A stretch of 64,000 nt of DNA from Strongyloides papillosus. Its lineage: Eukaryota > Nematoda > Chromadorea > Rhabditida > Strongyloididae. Below the pieces are notes generated by a model. The model had not been told where the DNA came from, did not search any database, and was given only the letters and a program-made list of their open reading frames with translations. The position numbers were made by a program, and so were the translations under genes. Within the stretch, counting starts at the first letter, position 1. Every line of letters begins with the position of its first letter. The DNA is taken from positions 248,001 through 312,000 of the forward strand of contig SRSI01000069.1 in the NCBI GenBank assembly GCA_005656395.1. Direction: 5' to 3'. Positions 10,913 to 21,376 of this stretch are shown in pieces.

Positions 10913-12108
10913 ATGATAATGAATTGTTTTGCCATTTTTCTATTTTTTTATTTTGTTGATGTTGGAGCTTCAACATATGAAATGTATCAAGATTGTATGT
11001 TTTTACTATGATTGAATTTTTACAGTCGATTTTTTTAGATAAATGTCGTGTTAATAGATTAATTGGTGTAAATGAAAAATATGATTCTCATGTTACATTT
11101 TTACTAACACAAGATTGTTATTTATTTTTGAAGTTGGATTGGCAAATGAAATATTTTTTAAAAAGAGGATTGGATTCAACTAAAGTAAAACATAATAATT
11201 GCTTGCGTCAATCAGATAATCATATCATTTTTATGAATGTTGATAAGGAAAATCTCTACATACTTCGTTTTTATTTAAAGTCAGATGGAACAATAGAAGG
11301 TGTTGTTAATAAGTAAGTCAAAACATTTATATTTTAATTACTATTTTTTAGAATCAATTATATAAAAGCTCTGCAGAAATCTTCTACAGAGGGCATTAAA
11401 ATACGATATTCTGTCAGAGATGAGAGTGAAAGTAATAATTATATAAAGTCATGGTCGGTGTCAGTAGACAATCCAGGACATCTACACTTTTGTATCATTG
11501 TTGATAGTGAAGATATTAAATTAAAATGTTTATGTCATCGGTCTAAGAAAAGTTTTTATGTGTTAACGTTTGGATTAAAAGAGGATAAGAAATTTGAACT
11601 TGAAGAAAAAAGCGAATTTTATGGTATGGAATTTGAATATAACATTCATCATGGGTTATTTTTTAATAATGATAATTTATACGCTTTTAAGATGGATCCA
11701 AAGAGAGATGATTTTATACCAGTGTTTATAACGGATAAAACGAAGATGAATGAATCTGAATATGATGTTCAAAAGTTCATTATGCTCCCACCATTAAGGG
11801 GTGGTGTTATGAAAAATTATTCTATATCAATAAATAATGTTGGGTTGATAATAAATTACTGTATTTCGAAGGGTGTTGAAGGGTCATATAAATGTAAAGC
11901 GCACTTTGTTGAAGAAGGATACAATTCAAGAAAATCGGCTTGTCTTTATAATTTTGAAGTTGGTGGACAGTTATTTTTTACCAGTGGTGTAATTCCTTTA
12001 AAAAACCACGAAAGGACTCCTACAACGGTATTCAGAAAGGATGAGTGTGTAAAGGAATTTGAAAAATTAATAGAAGATGCAAAAAACGATACACATACAA
12101 TTAATTAA
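10913..12108 (+). CDS. A2: tandem duplicate of secreted protein A1
   Basis: Exons 10913-10994, 11039-11312 and 11352-12108 (introns 44 and 39 nt; phases 1 and 2), 370 aa. Signal peptide, YDSHVTFLLTQDCYLFLKLD block and C-terminal SGVIPLKNH are shared with A1. The first half of exon 2 and the C-terminal ~70 residues are nearly identical to A1. The middle (after GSSEGIK/SSTEGIK) differs at many residues, for example around KTWPIS versus KSWSVS. The frame and splice sites are intact. The donor of intron 2 is AA|GTAAGT instead of AG|GTAAGT, which still splices but changes Arg to Lys. The uneven divergence fits either selection on the centre or gene conversion of the ends. Confidence 0.8.
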
Positions 12109-12212
12109 TGTTAAAATAATATTTTTATGAAATTTTATTCATATTTTTAATAAGTATTTTATAACAATTTATTACGATTATTAAACAATTTAATTTTATT
12201 TATGAGTTACCA

Positions 12213-13394
12213 ATGAATATATATTATTTTTTCATCTTTAATATTTTTTATTTGACACTTGTTTCAAAAGTTAAAGGAGCAGATAAATATGAATTCCCTA
12301 TATTTCAGAGTGGTATGCATAATTTATATTCAAATTTTTATAACGTACATTTTTAGATGAATGTAGACCTAATAAATTTTCTGTCCTCCATCCTAGATAC
12401 GATTCTCATTTAACATGGGTCTTATCACCAACATGTGATCTAGCTGTTAAGTATAACTGGGATACAGGTATATTTACGAAACATGGAGATAAGGAATTAA
12501 AAAGCTTAAAAGGGAATTGTTCTGATGTTAATAACAATGAAATATTCACAAATTTTGATAATGGTACATTATTTTTTATCTTTGTTAACAGACAAAACAA
12601 TACAATACACCTTGATGTTGTAGTGTATGTTTATTCACTTGTTTCACTAGTTTTATTTTTTTAGTGTTGATACAATAGAATTTTGGAACTCAGAAACTTC
12701 TTATATCAATATTCTTGAGGATATACCAGAAAATATACGATTTGCAGAAAAATTAACAATACAAAATAACACAGAAATTAAGAATTGTATTGGAGAAAAA
12801 GATAATACTACAATTAATGTTCTGTGTATTGATAGTACACAATTAATTAAATATGAATATTTTTTCAATGTTTCTGATACAAAAACTATGGCATTAAAAG
12901 AACTTACCGATTTAGATGTTGTATTATGGGAAGGTCAAAAGTATTTCTTACATTATCATAACAATTTTTTATATATTCTTTATAAATCAGAACATATAAT
13001 TCCAAATATGGATCAACATATGATTTATGCCCATAAAATTAGTGAAGAAAGCTGTGGAAATTTTAACAAATGTCACCCTGGATTTTTTTTGCCATTGACC
13101 AATGAAATTGATCTATATTATTACAAAATAATTTCACTTAAAAACCTTGGAATTATCTATGACGTGTGTCTAAGGTTATCAGCAGAATGCACTTCACATT
13201 TTTTACCAGATGATAAAAATTTAGATTCGCATACATGCACACATGCTAAAGCATTTAACAATGGTAATGTTATCACATCAGGAGTTGTACCTATATCTAA
13301 TCACTACACAGGACTGTTTTCTTCACTTTCATCCGGATTATGTTCTCTTAAAAGGGCTTATGTACCAAAGAAATATATATTGCATGATAGATAG
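12213..13394 (+). CDS. B2: secreted protein, distant paralogue of A1/A2
   Basis: Exons 12213-12312, 12357-12624 and 12665-13394 (introns 44 and 40 nt; phases 1 and 2 as in A1/A2), 365 aa. The N-terminal hydrophobic stretch MNIYYFFIFNIFYLTLVS is a signal peptide. Exon 2 starts DECRPNKF and keeps the C-R-x-N, YDSH, Cys and W-x(4)-F-x-K pattern of A1. The last exon adds several cysteines (for example SCGNFNKC and HTCTHAK) and the conserved SGVVPISNH. The shared exon phases and motifs show that A and B arose from one ancestor before the recent segmental duplication. Predicted secreted; function unknown. Confidence 0.78.
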
Positions 13395-13507
13395 TTATAA
13401 ATCATTCTTAAAAATTATACATAATTTCTATCAAATGGAATGATAAGAATTTTATAATCAATTTAAATATACTCTACCAATTTGCATAATTTTAAAAAAA
13501 TTTCAAA

Positions 13508-13799
13508 ATGAAAAATATACTAGTTTTAATTTTATTTTTTATTTCTTTTAATTTATCTCTATCACAGTATATTCCAATGAATATTTGTGATCGAATGGAG
13601 ACGAGGAAATGTAAAGTTGAACAGACATGTTGCCAATATAGTAATGGAAAATGGGGTAGGAAATTAGTAATTTTTGAATTTAAGTATTTTTTAAGGTTGT
13701 TGTGATTTCCCGTTCGCTGTCTGTTGTCCAGAATTTGATTCATGCTGTCAAAGTGGTTTTAAATGTGATAATGTTTCCAAGAGATGTGTGAAAATTTAA
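13508..13799 (+). CDS. Secreted single-domain granulin
   Basis: 83-aa protein from exons 13508-13655 and 13696-13799 (40-nt phase-1 intron). A signal peptide (MKNILVLILFFISFNLSLS) is followed by exactly one granulin domain with all 12 cysteines in canonical order: C-x7-C-x5-CC-x8-CC-x6-CC-x5-CC-x5-C-x6-C. The hallmark GKWGCCDFPFAVCC spans the splice junction. Granulins are disulfide-stapled growth-factor-like peptides; animals usually release them from a multi-domain progranulin, whereas this gene encodes a lone ready-made unit. It lies between secreted gene B2 and the membrane-protein gene at 13913, both on the same strand. The fold call is very secure; a signalling role is inference from family knowledge. 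Confidence 0.94.
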
Positions 13800-13912
13800 A
13801 TATTCATTATTAATATTATGATAAAAAGTTTGCATTTTATGCAATAAATTATTTTAATTTATAGTACATAAAAATGATTAATTTTTTCATTAATTAATTA
13901 TTTTTTCTGATA

Positions 13913-16210
13913 ATGTCTACGTGTATATGGGATATTTTAAAAATATTTCATGTACTGTCTTTCCTTCTTCTACCCACAATTTATGGATCAGATTTATCTA
14001 CAAGTGCTGATGAGGTATCATTTATTGTTAGTGGATTGTATGGAAGTGATACCTCCCAAGGTGGTGGTAGTACTACGTTAAAAGTTGGTAGCTTTGAACA
14101 GTACATGGAAAGTTTGAAGTTCAGTAAAGTTGAGTTACCTAAAATAAAGAAAGTTCAAATTAATATGAATCAATTCGTAGACAAGCAAGGTGTTAGTGTT
14201 GAATTCAAATCTCTTCCTGATGATATGTATTTAACGGTTGCTAAAGATGGAGGTATAGGAGATTCTAAAAAAGTTGGAGGTTTTAAATTATTTTGTTCTG
14301 TTCATAGATGCCAGCCTGGAGTTATAGTATTAAGTAAAACCAAACTTACTCCATCGAAAGAAGTTTCAAGAGGTGACATAATAGGAGCATTTTATCTGGA
14401 ATTTTATAGTAACGTGCCGTATATTGCTAGGACAATTCGTAGTGAAAAAGCAAGACCATATATCTATGTATGCCCAGGACAGGATTGGAATTATGGGTCC
14501 AATGATTTTTCTTATGAAATCCATAGTGATGCTGAATATTGGCAAGTTAAATCTAAGGATCATTCAAGTGGTAGAAAGAACTATCCTCAACCATGGAGAG
14601 ATATGACGCGTGAATATGGCTCAGCATATCCTGTTCCAGTTATAGAAGGTAAAGAAGGAGAAAACTTAATGATTTGTGGTACATTAAGACGAAAGATTAA
14701 TGGTGAAGTTGTTCTAAAATGGGCCTATAAAATAGATTATAATGGGTCTGAAGGGGGAGGACAAGTTAGTAGTGTTCCAATGAATGTTAAAGATCTCGGT
14801 ACGCAGGTAATAAAATGTGACACCGACACTGTGGCAGTTGAATATTTCAAGATTGGTTATCTACCAGGTTCTGAAAGAAAAGATGATTTAGGAAAATTTT
14901 TTGATGAACCAACGCGTACATTGAGTAATATCTTCTATAAATATCGCGTTCTATTTTATCGAAAACGTGACTTGGAAGATAATTTGACAATGACGACTTC
15001 ATATTACTATAAAAATGAAGCACGGGAACCAAGATGTGTTAATGAATACACAGTTAATCCTAAAGATATAACTACAAAATTAGCAGTAAGCCCAACTGAG
15101 AGTTTCAATAAGTTAAAAAAACAGAAAGTAAATGGTGAAGAAATTAACATGTTTGAAATTGATAAGGATGATCATAGATTTCATATTTATTGTAAAGTTG
15201 AAAGCAAATACAATGGAGAAGGTCTAGCAGATAATGTGAAGTCAATGTTTGGAAATTTTTATAAGCCACATTTTAACATGGGTATCCAAAAAATTGAAGT
15301 TCAAGGGAATGAAACAAAAAATATTGGTAAATTTATACCTAATGGATTTTTATACACCAACAAATCAAGTTTTGATATTTATGGAATGTATAGGTGTGAT
15401 GTGGAAAATTATGACAAAAATAAAGAGCTTATAAATGAAAAACCTGAACATTTTCTTATTCTTCCCAAGAATGGTTTAATTGTTGAATTGGACGTTGATG
15501 TTTCTAAGAATGGATTATTTAACAAGCAATGTTATTTTGAGTTAGGATCTGTTGGGAAACTTCAATCAATTACGATGGAACATGGTCAAAAAAAAGTGTC
15601 TGCTTCTGTTGATAAACTACAAGACAATGAATATTTTGAAGTAATAAGTTCAGGGAAGAAGCACGTTCAATTGAAGGATGATCTTCAAAAAGGGGATGTT
15701 TTGAAATGTCATTATCGAACAGAATATGATATTGTTTTTTATACTCAAGTATCTTTTGAGCACAATGATGATTTTGCTAATAGTGAAGCTGCAAAAGATA
15801 AAATTAAGAGAAATGTTATCTTATTTGTCACAATTGCAGTTGTCTCGTTCTTGCTTATTATCATACTCACTGTTGTTGCTTTTATAGTTATTAGAAAAAA
15901 GAGAAGGAAGCGTTTAGAGAGTATGAGTGAATATTCTGGAAGTGCATCGAAAGTCTCTGGATCGTCTAAAGGAAGCTATTCCAGGAGTGTTTCAAAAAAT
16001 GGAACGAAAAGTGGTACGAGGAGTAACACAAAAAGTAGATCGAAAAGTGGATCAAAAAGTGGATCAAAAAGTGGATCAAAAAGTGGATCAAGAAGCGGAT
16101 CAAAAAGTGGCTCTAAAAGTGGTACAACAAGTGGTACGACCCGCTCAAAGTCGAGTACTTTTAATACACGGAGCAGTAATCTTGTGCATTTAACGGCTAT
16201 AAATAATTGA
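13913..16210 (+). CDS. Type I membrane protein with (SGSK)n cytoplasmic tail, unrecognised family
   Basis: Single-exon 765-aa protein. Signal peptide at res ~7-25 (IFHVLSFLLLPTIYGS). A large extracellular part holds scattered cysteines, and one transmembrane helix lies near res 641-663 (VILFVTIAVVSFLLIIILTV) with a stop-transfer RKKRRKR. The ~100-aa tail is dominated by Ser/Gly/Lys/Arg repeats encoded by a 12-nt tandem repeat. The membrane-proximal ~95 residues (KQCYFELGSVGKLQSITM ... DVLKCHYRTEYDIVFY) have the same Cys...L.SI...Cys-x-Y layout as the six modules of the 940-aa protein at 41814-44636, so the two may belong to one family of Ig-like or beta-sandwich surface proteins. Function unknown. 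Confidence 0.8.
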   Translation: MSTCIWDILKIFHVLSFLLLPTIYGSDLSTSADEVSFIVSGLYGSDTSQGGGSTTLKVGSFEQYMESLKFSKVELPKIKKVQINMNQFVDKQGVSVEFKSLPDDMYLTVAKDGGIGDSKKVGGFKLFCSVHRCQPGVIVLSKTKLTPSKEVSRGDIIGAFYLEFYSNVPYIARTIRSEKARPYIYVCPGQDWNYGSNDFSYEIHSDAEYWQVKSKDHSSGRKNYPQPWRDMTREYGSAYPVPVIEGKEGENLMICGTLRRKINGEVVLKWAYKIDYNGSEGGGQVSSVPMNVKDLGTQVIKCDTDTVAVEYFKIGYLPGSERKDDLGKFFDEPTRTLSNIFYKYRVLFYRKRDLEDNLTMTTSYYYKNEAREPRCVNEYTVNPKDITTKLAVSPTESFNKLKKQKVNGEEINMFEIDKDDHRFHIYCKVESKYNGEGLADNVKSMFGNFYKPHFNMGIQKIEVQGNETKNIGKFIPNGFLYTNKSSFDIYGMYRCDVENYDKNKELINEKPEHFLILPKNGLIVELDVDVSKNGLFNKQCYFELGSVGKLQSITMEHGQKKVSASVDKLQDNEYFEVISSGKKHVQLKDDLQKGDVLKCHYRTEYDIVFYTQVSFEHNDDFANSEAAKDKIKRNVILFVTIAVVSFLLIIILTVVAFIVIRKKRRKRLESMSEYSGSASKVSGSSKGSYSRSVSKNGTKSGTRSNTKSRSKSGSKSGSKSGSKSGSRSGSKSGSKSGTTSGTTRSKSSTFNTRSSNLVHLTAINN
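15995..16138 (+). repeat. 12 x 12-bp coding minisatellite (consensus aaaagtggatca)
   Basis: Twelve uninterrupted 12-nt units read in frame as K-S-G-S/T tetrapeptides in the tail of the 13913 protein. Four central units are identical and the outer ones vary, the pattern left by slippage or unequal exchange. Unit number is likely to vary between individuals. Confidence 0.9.
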
Positions 16211-16894
16211 ATTAGAATAATAATATAAATATATTAAGTAAAAAAAACAATCTGTCAAAAAGTATACATTTTTTAATATTTTATTATGTTGTGTAATCAA
16301 TTACCTGAAGTTCTTTGATGCATCAATAAAAATTTTTAATAACTACATTTTTTTGATTAGAACTTATTGTAAGAATTATTGTAATGCTTATTTTTTAACA
16401 TGTAATTAATTTGTCAATAATGTTTTCCATTAATTATGGTAAAGACAAAATTATTTTTTATTATGGTTAAGAAAAAATGTATGTTCTGGAGCCCTACTCT
16501 CTAATTGGAATGTCAAGATAGGTTAGAATAATATTTTATTAGACAAAACACGATGTGGAGAAAAGAAAAATAAATTGATTACAATATAAAAATTATTGTG
16601 GGTATTTATACCCTAAAAATCGTTATATTTAGATGATGATAAACTCAAATATCAAGCTTTACGCTTGATTCACAATAGCTAAGATGAAGAACAATTTAAC
16701 AATCTACAATATTCCACAAATAAGAATAAAATATAAACTAAATATTTCACTGTTATCTTGTTTATCAAGAAATTATTATTCTGCCTACATATTTTTAATA
16801 TGCAAAAATAAATATTATAAAAAAATTGATAAACTCTTAACAATAATATTATTAAAAGTAACTGATAATGGTTTCTATAACAAAAAGAAATAAG
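16211..16894. other. AT-rich intergenic DNA
   Basis: 3' flank of the 13913 gene. I see nothing coding that I can support; short ORFs here are mostly Asn/Ile/Lys from AT-rich sequence. Confidence 0.5.
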
Positions 16895-18460
16895 GAAAAA
16901 AATTTGTCTCTCTCATAACTCTCTTCAAATTCAACCGATTTTTATGGGTAAATAGCCAAAGATGTGTTTTTTTCTAACTAGAGGAGCTGGATCGGTTTTA
17001 AAAATTTCTGGCCAAATTTTGGCCAAATTATTTTTAAAAAATATCGTTTTTTGGCCTTTTTTAGCATAGATTTGACCAAGGGTCAACGGTATTTCAAAAT
17101 ATATAAGATACAATGGTATATATATCATTTGAAAAGTCTAATTCCAGAATAGTGCGGAAACACAGTCTTATTGAATTGTATTAAAGATTGGCCAAGTTAT
17201 GGTTCAAAGAGTGGTGACCATTTTAAAAAAATGATTAAAATGTTAAATATCTATAACTTTGTCAAAACGTGGTGAAATGAAGTAGAATAATATCTGTTAT
17301 ATAGGTCTACGTCTAACTTAAAAAATAAGAGTCTAATGAAGTTTATAGCTTAACAACAAAGCAAGTTATGTTAATTTGAATGTTAACTTTTTTGCCTTTT
17401 TTTCCATTTTTATTGTAAAAATCAATTTTTTTCCAGACATAACTCTTTTCAAACCTGATCAATTTTTATGGTTAAATAGTCATTTGGTGTATTTTCTTTC
17501 AACTTAGTGGGGAAAGTAGGTCACAAAACGTTTGGTCCATAACTGACCAAATTATATTTAAAAAACATCACTTTTTGTAACACGTTTTTGCATAGTTTTG
17601 TTCCAGAAATAACTCTTTTTAAAGTTAATGAAATTTTATAGTTTCTTACTCATTTGAGAGGTACAAGTCAGGAATAAGGGGGAAACACAATAACATTAAG
17701 ATTGATAAATAATTGGCTAAGATATGGGGCAAAAAGTAATGACTATTTTTTTAATGAAAATTAAAAAGTTAAATAGTTATTACTTTAAAGAAACTTATAA
17801 AAATAAAATAGACAAGATATTTTTTAAATAGATCTACGTCTAACTTAAAAAATGAAACTATTGCGAAGTTTATAGCTTATCTACAAAACGATTTATGCCA
17901 ATTTCAGTGTAATATTTCTTGCCTTTTCTATTTTTTTTTTGTAAAAACCAATTTTGTTCCAGACATAACCCTTTTTAAACTTGATCAAATTTTACGACTA
18001 AACATTTAATAGATGTATTTTTTTCCAACTTAGGGGGGAAAATGTGTCTTAAACATTTGGTTCACAATTGATTAAGTTATGTTTAAAAAACATCACTTTT
18101 TATACACATTTTTGTATAGTTTTTTATCAGAAATAACTCTTTTTAAAGTTAAAGAAACTTTGTGATTTATGACTCATTTGAAAGATACTACTCAGAAATG
18201 AGGAGGAAACTTAATATTTAAAAGATTAATAAAAAATGAATCAAGTAATGGATCATAAGATAATGATCATTTTTTTAGTAAAAATTAAAATTTTCTAATA
18301 TTTTAATTTTATGCAAAGTTGTTTAAAAAAAATTAAACTAAATTTAGTAAATAGAACAAAGTCATACATAAAATATGGAAACATAAACGAAGTTTGTAGC
18401 TTAAAAACGAAAGAAATTATTTTAGGTATTAGTTTTTTTGTTTTTTCATTTATATATTTG
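16895..18460 (+). repeat. Three degenerate tandem copies of a ~525-bp unit
   Basis: Units start near 16895, 17414 and 17940. Each holds the same ordered landmarks: (cag)acataactcttttcaaa...gatcaatttttatgg, then a catcactttt/atatcgtttt block, then tcatttgaaaagt, then gtctacgtctaacttaaaa, then gaagtttatagctta, and a T-rich end with gtaaaaa. Copies differ by many substitutions and small indels, so the array is old. No ORF is conserved across units, so it behaves like a satellite fragment or a decayed transposon tandem. Confidence 0.8.
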
Positions 18461-18808
18461 TAAAATTAAGGTAGATATGTAGTTAATAGAGCAATGATAT
18501 TAAAATATTTATACTAATTAAAATAATATAAATAGAAAGTCACATTAATTGTTATTTGGAATGATTCAAATGTTCATTTTCATTCACTTTTTGATATAAA
18601 TAAAATTCTTTTTGTTGGGTAAATTTTTCACTTAACTAGACAGTTTCAATAAACGTAGACGTTATAAAATGATTCTCACAATCAGAAATATTTCATATAT
18701 TATAACGATGTATTTTCGGTTATCTTATTTCTCCAGAAATATGTAACTCAATAGAACAATTTTTTATACACATACTTTGACTAAAAATTTAGTATAAAAA
18801 TGCTTTAG

Positions 18809-18928
18809 AGTTAAAATTTTTACTAAAGCGAACGAATGAATGAAATAAAATAGGGTGAGATGAATAAATTTATATGAAAAACTGGGAAATTATCCCTCTA
18901 AGAGAGAGATTGGGATAAAATTCCAACT
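18809..18928 (-). repeat. 3' LTR of gypsy element 1
   Basis: 120 bp; differs from the 5' LTR at two positions (actaaag/attaaag and aagagag/aagtgag). The pol frame reads into this LTR and stops inside it at 18870. Confidence 0.93.
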
Positions 18929-21068
18929 CTTCCTTCCTCCCGGGTCCTCCTGAACGATAGAAGTCTTGTGTCGGGGCGCCAGTTACTTGCCCTTCATTGA
19001 CTTCAGGCACGCGGTATTTGAATAGAGATCCGATCTGAGTTGTAAAAGCATCAGATGATTTGGCAATGGTACGGCTTCTAGAGTACTTGACAATGAATGC
19101 ACGGGAAGATTTCTCAATGTCCATGTAGATCCTTTGAGTGTCTTTGGCTTGAGGATACTGAGTGACCAGATTATGTGCGCTGCGATTCATAACCTTATAA
19201 CCGTAGATTGTTTTGTTTATTGACACCGAAGAAAGTGACAGAGGGTTTGAAATGTGTGGTTCCGATTCAATGATGTCTTCACAGTCAGGAATCTTTCTTC
19301 TTTTTAATGTGTTGTTCTCACGACATATACTGCATCTTTCGATGAGACGATTGAGAGACTTGAAGATATTCTTGATTGTGGCTTTCTTGTGGAACGTTTT
19401 GGTGAGGGACTGTCTGGAGATCGCATAAATCTTGGCCAAGCATATGTAAGATAGGCTGCATTGTCCTTCTTCATAGAGTTGGTGGACCGTGTCTTGAATG
19501 ATGGTGTTCCCTTTTGCATTAGAAAGGGAAGATTCAATGTAGTTGAACTCTGCCTTTTCTTTCTCTTCCTCCAAGTGAGCACGGGACAGGGAATCGGCTA
19601 GACACATTTTGCTGCTTAGAAGATGGCTGATGGATGATGGACTAAAACACAGGATATCGTAGATGTACTTTCCATACAGCAGTGAAGTGGATTCCTGGAA
19701 GATGGTCAAAAGGTTTTCGTGGTCCGAGTATATGTGTACTGGGCACGTGATGATCGTTTTGCCAAAAAGTGAGAGGGAATCTGAGATTGCCTTGAGTTTC
19801 AGAGCCACGATTGGAGGGACGACATTGAATTCATGCTTCTTTGAGTACAGGGCTACACAGTGGAGTGGTTCTGAGAAAAGTTTTGAAACAATGAAGTGAA
19901 CAGAAGATGGTTGAAAGAGACCAGCACCTGTTCCTCGAAGAGAGGCATCAACGAACAGGATGAACAGGAGGTAGTAGTTGGGATGGGCTATAGATGTGGT
20001 TTGGAGCGCTTTCGACTGAATTGATTTCACTACATCCACTGCTTCGCTGCTGATGTTGGTTGATGACTGTCTTTTGGATTTTGGTGTATTACCAGTGTAT
20101 TTGTCAATCAGGCGTTCTTCTTCCATGGTGTCAGGGAAATATCGTTTCACGAAAGTGAGTATACCTCTAAACTTTCTAAGTTGATAGATGTTGTGTGGTA
20201 TTGGAAAAGCTGAGATGACTTTGACAAACTTCGAAGCGGTACGTGTTCCAGAGCGAGTGATTTGATGTCCCAATATCTCTATCTCAGTCGCAGCGAATTG
20301 GCAATTATCAACGTTGATTTTGAGGCCGTGATGTTTGAGAGCATGACACATTTTGAGCACATCCGACTTGTGTTGTTCATAGGTTTCAGGTGTGAATATC
20401 CAGGCGTCGTCTTGATATGTAGCGGCGGCAGTATCTTGGAGAGTCTGGTCAAACACAGCTTGGAAAATGGAACTGGAATTTATTCTGTCCATGGTCAAAC
20501 GGGAAATCACGAAGATGTTGTTGTTGAAACGGTCTCCAATGATTTGTTGAATATCAGGATGGTTCGTCATCTGAGAGTAGGATGATAACAAGTCCAACTT
20601 TGAGATAAAGTCATATCCAGAGAAATGCATCAAGTAGGGGCATAATTTTGGAGAGGAGTAGTGAAGTGGTTCCAGAATCTCATTGACCTTGTGTAAATCA
20701 CATGTGATACGAAGACCATCATTCTTTTTCTTAACCGGCACGATGTTGCAGATGTACTTTGGCATTTTGTTAGATGCAGAGACAGGGATGATGTGACGAA
20801 ATTCAACCATTTTGAGATATTCTTCACGTAAGGTATTCAGCAATTTTGGGTTTGGATCATAACGAGGGTTGGATGAAAGGTCTTCCTTGATAAACTGCAA
20901 ACGTGGGCCATGAATCTTGCACGTGCCGATGTCAAAACGATGGCTGCTCGTGATACTACTGTACTGGGATTTAGTGTCTTCAACAATGGAACATTTGGAG
21001 ATGATAGAGTTGATTTCTACGCCATGGTTGCTGTAGTGAAGTGAGACATTTAATCTTTTGAGTTCATC
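18870..21068 (-). CDS. Gypsy 1 pol: reverse transcriptase, RNase H, partial integrase
   Basis: Open from just after a TAG at 21069-21071. RT carries the expected Ty3/gypsy order: VKKKNDGLRITCDLHKVN, a YQDD catalytic box at about 20404-20418 (the common form is YVDD/YLDD), then ILGHQITRSGT. The RNase H-like region includes LFVDASLRGTGAGLF and ends near CLADSLSRAHLEEE. An integrase zinc-binding region (H...H...CSIC) is visible, but the downstream D,D-35-E core is not recognisable and the frame runs into the 3' LTR. So RT may be intact while integrase is not. It lies in the same frame as the protease segment and in the -1 frame relative to gag. Confidence 0.85.
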   Translation of the reverse strand, partial: DELKRLNVSLHYSNHGVEINSIISKCSIVEDTKSQYSSITSSHRFDIGTCKIHGPRLQFIKEDLSSNPRYDPNPKLLNTLREEYLKMVEFRHIIPVSASNKMPKYICNIVPVKKKNDGLRITCDLHKVNEILEPLHYSSPKLCPYLMHFSGYDFISKLDLLSSYSQMTNHPDIQQIIGDRFNNNIFVISRLTMDRINSSSIFQAVFDQTLQDTAAATYQDDAWIFTPETYEQHKSDVLKMCHALKHHGLKINVDNCQFAATEIEILGHQITRSGTRTASKFVKVISAFPIPHNIYQLRKFRGILTFVKRYFPDTMEEERLIDKYTGNTPKSKRQSSTNISSEAVDVVKSIQSKALQTTSIAHPNYYLLFILFVDASLRGTGAGLFQPSSVHFIVSKLFSEPLHCVALYSKKHEFNVVPPIVALKLKAISDSLSLFGKTIITCPVHIYSDHENLLTIFQESTSLLYGKYIYDILCFSPSSISHLLSSKMCLADSLSRAHLEEEKEKAEFNYIESSLSNAKGNTIIQDTVHQLYEEGQCSLSYICLAKIYAISRQSLTKTFHKKATIKNIFKSLNRLIERCSICRENNTLKRRKIPDCEDIIESEPHISNPLSLSSVSINKTIYGYKVMNRSAHNLVTQYPQAKDTQRIYMDIEKSSRAFIVKYSRSRTIAKSSDAFTTQIGSLFKYRVPEVNEGQVTGAPTQDFYRSGGPGRKEELEFYPNLSLRGIISQFFI

Positions 21069-21376
21069 CTAGCCGATGATGACTTGCCTACTGCATTTTA
21101 TGACTAATGGTTTTGTCTTGACGCTCCTATCCCCAAATTTGAAGATCACAGATTCTGTAGCTCTAAAAGCGTCGGATTGGGAGTCAGCATACCGGACGGG
21201 AATAGGTGTTAAATCCAAGTCGATCTTGAGAAGCATAGCCATGTTAGTGGAGATTATAGAGTCAGTAGCTCCAGGATCAAAGAGGGCAGGAGTTTCAGTA
21301 GATTCAAAAGGAGAGATTACGTTGATGTTACAAATTGAGATGAGTTCTTTGAAGGGTGAGCATTCAGTATTATTTA
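21069..21376 (-). pseudogene. Gypsy 1 protease segment ending in an in-frame TAG
   Basis: Continues the pol frame upstream of the TAG (21069-21071) back to the gag stop. The aspartic-protease active site reads LFDPGATDS at about 21262-21290 where most retroelements have D-S/T-G-A, and the domain ends VIIG right before the TAG. Either the stop is a nonsense mutation or it is read through. The first is more likely given the damaged integrase. Confidence 0.7.
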
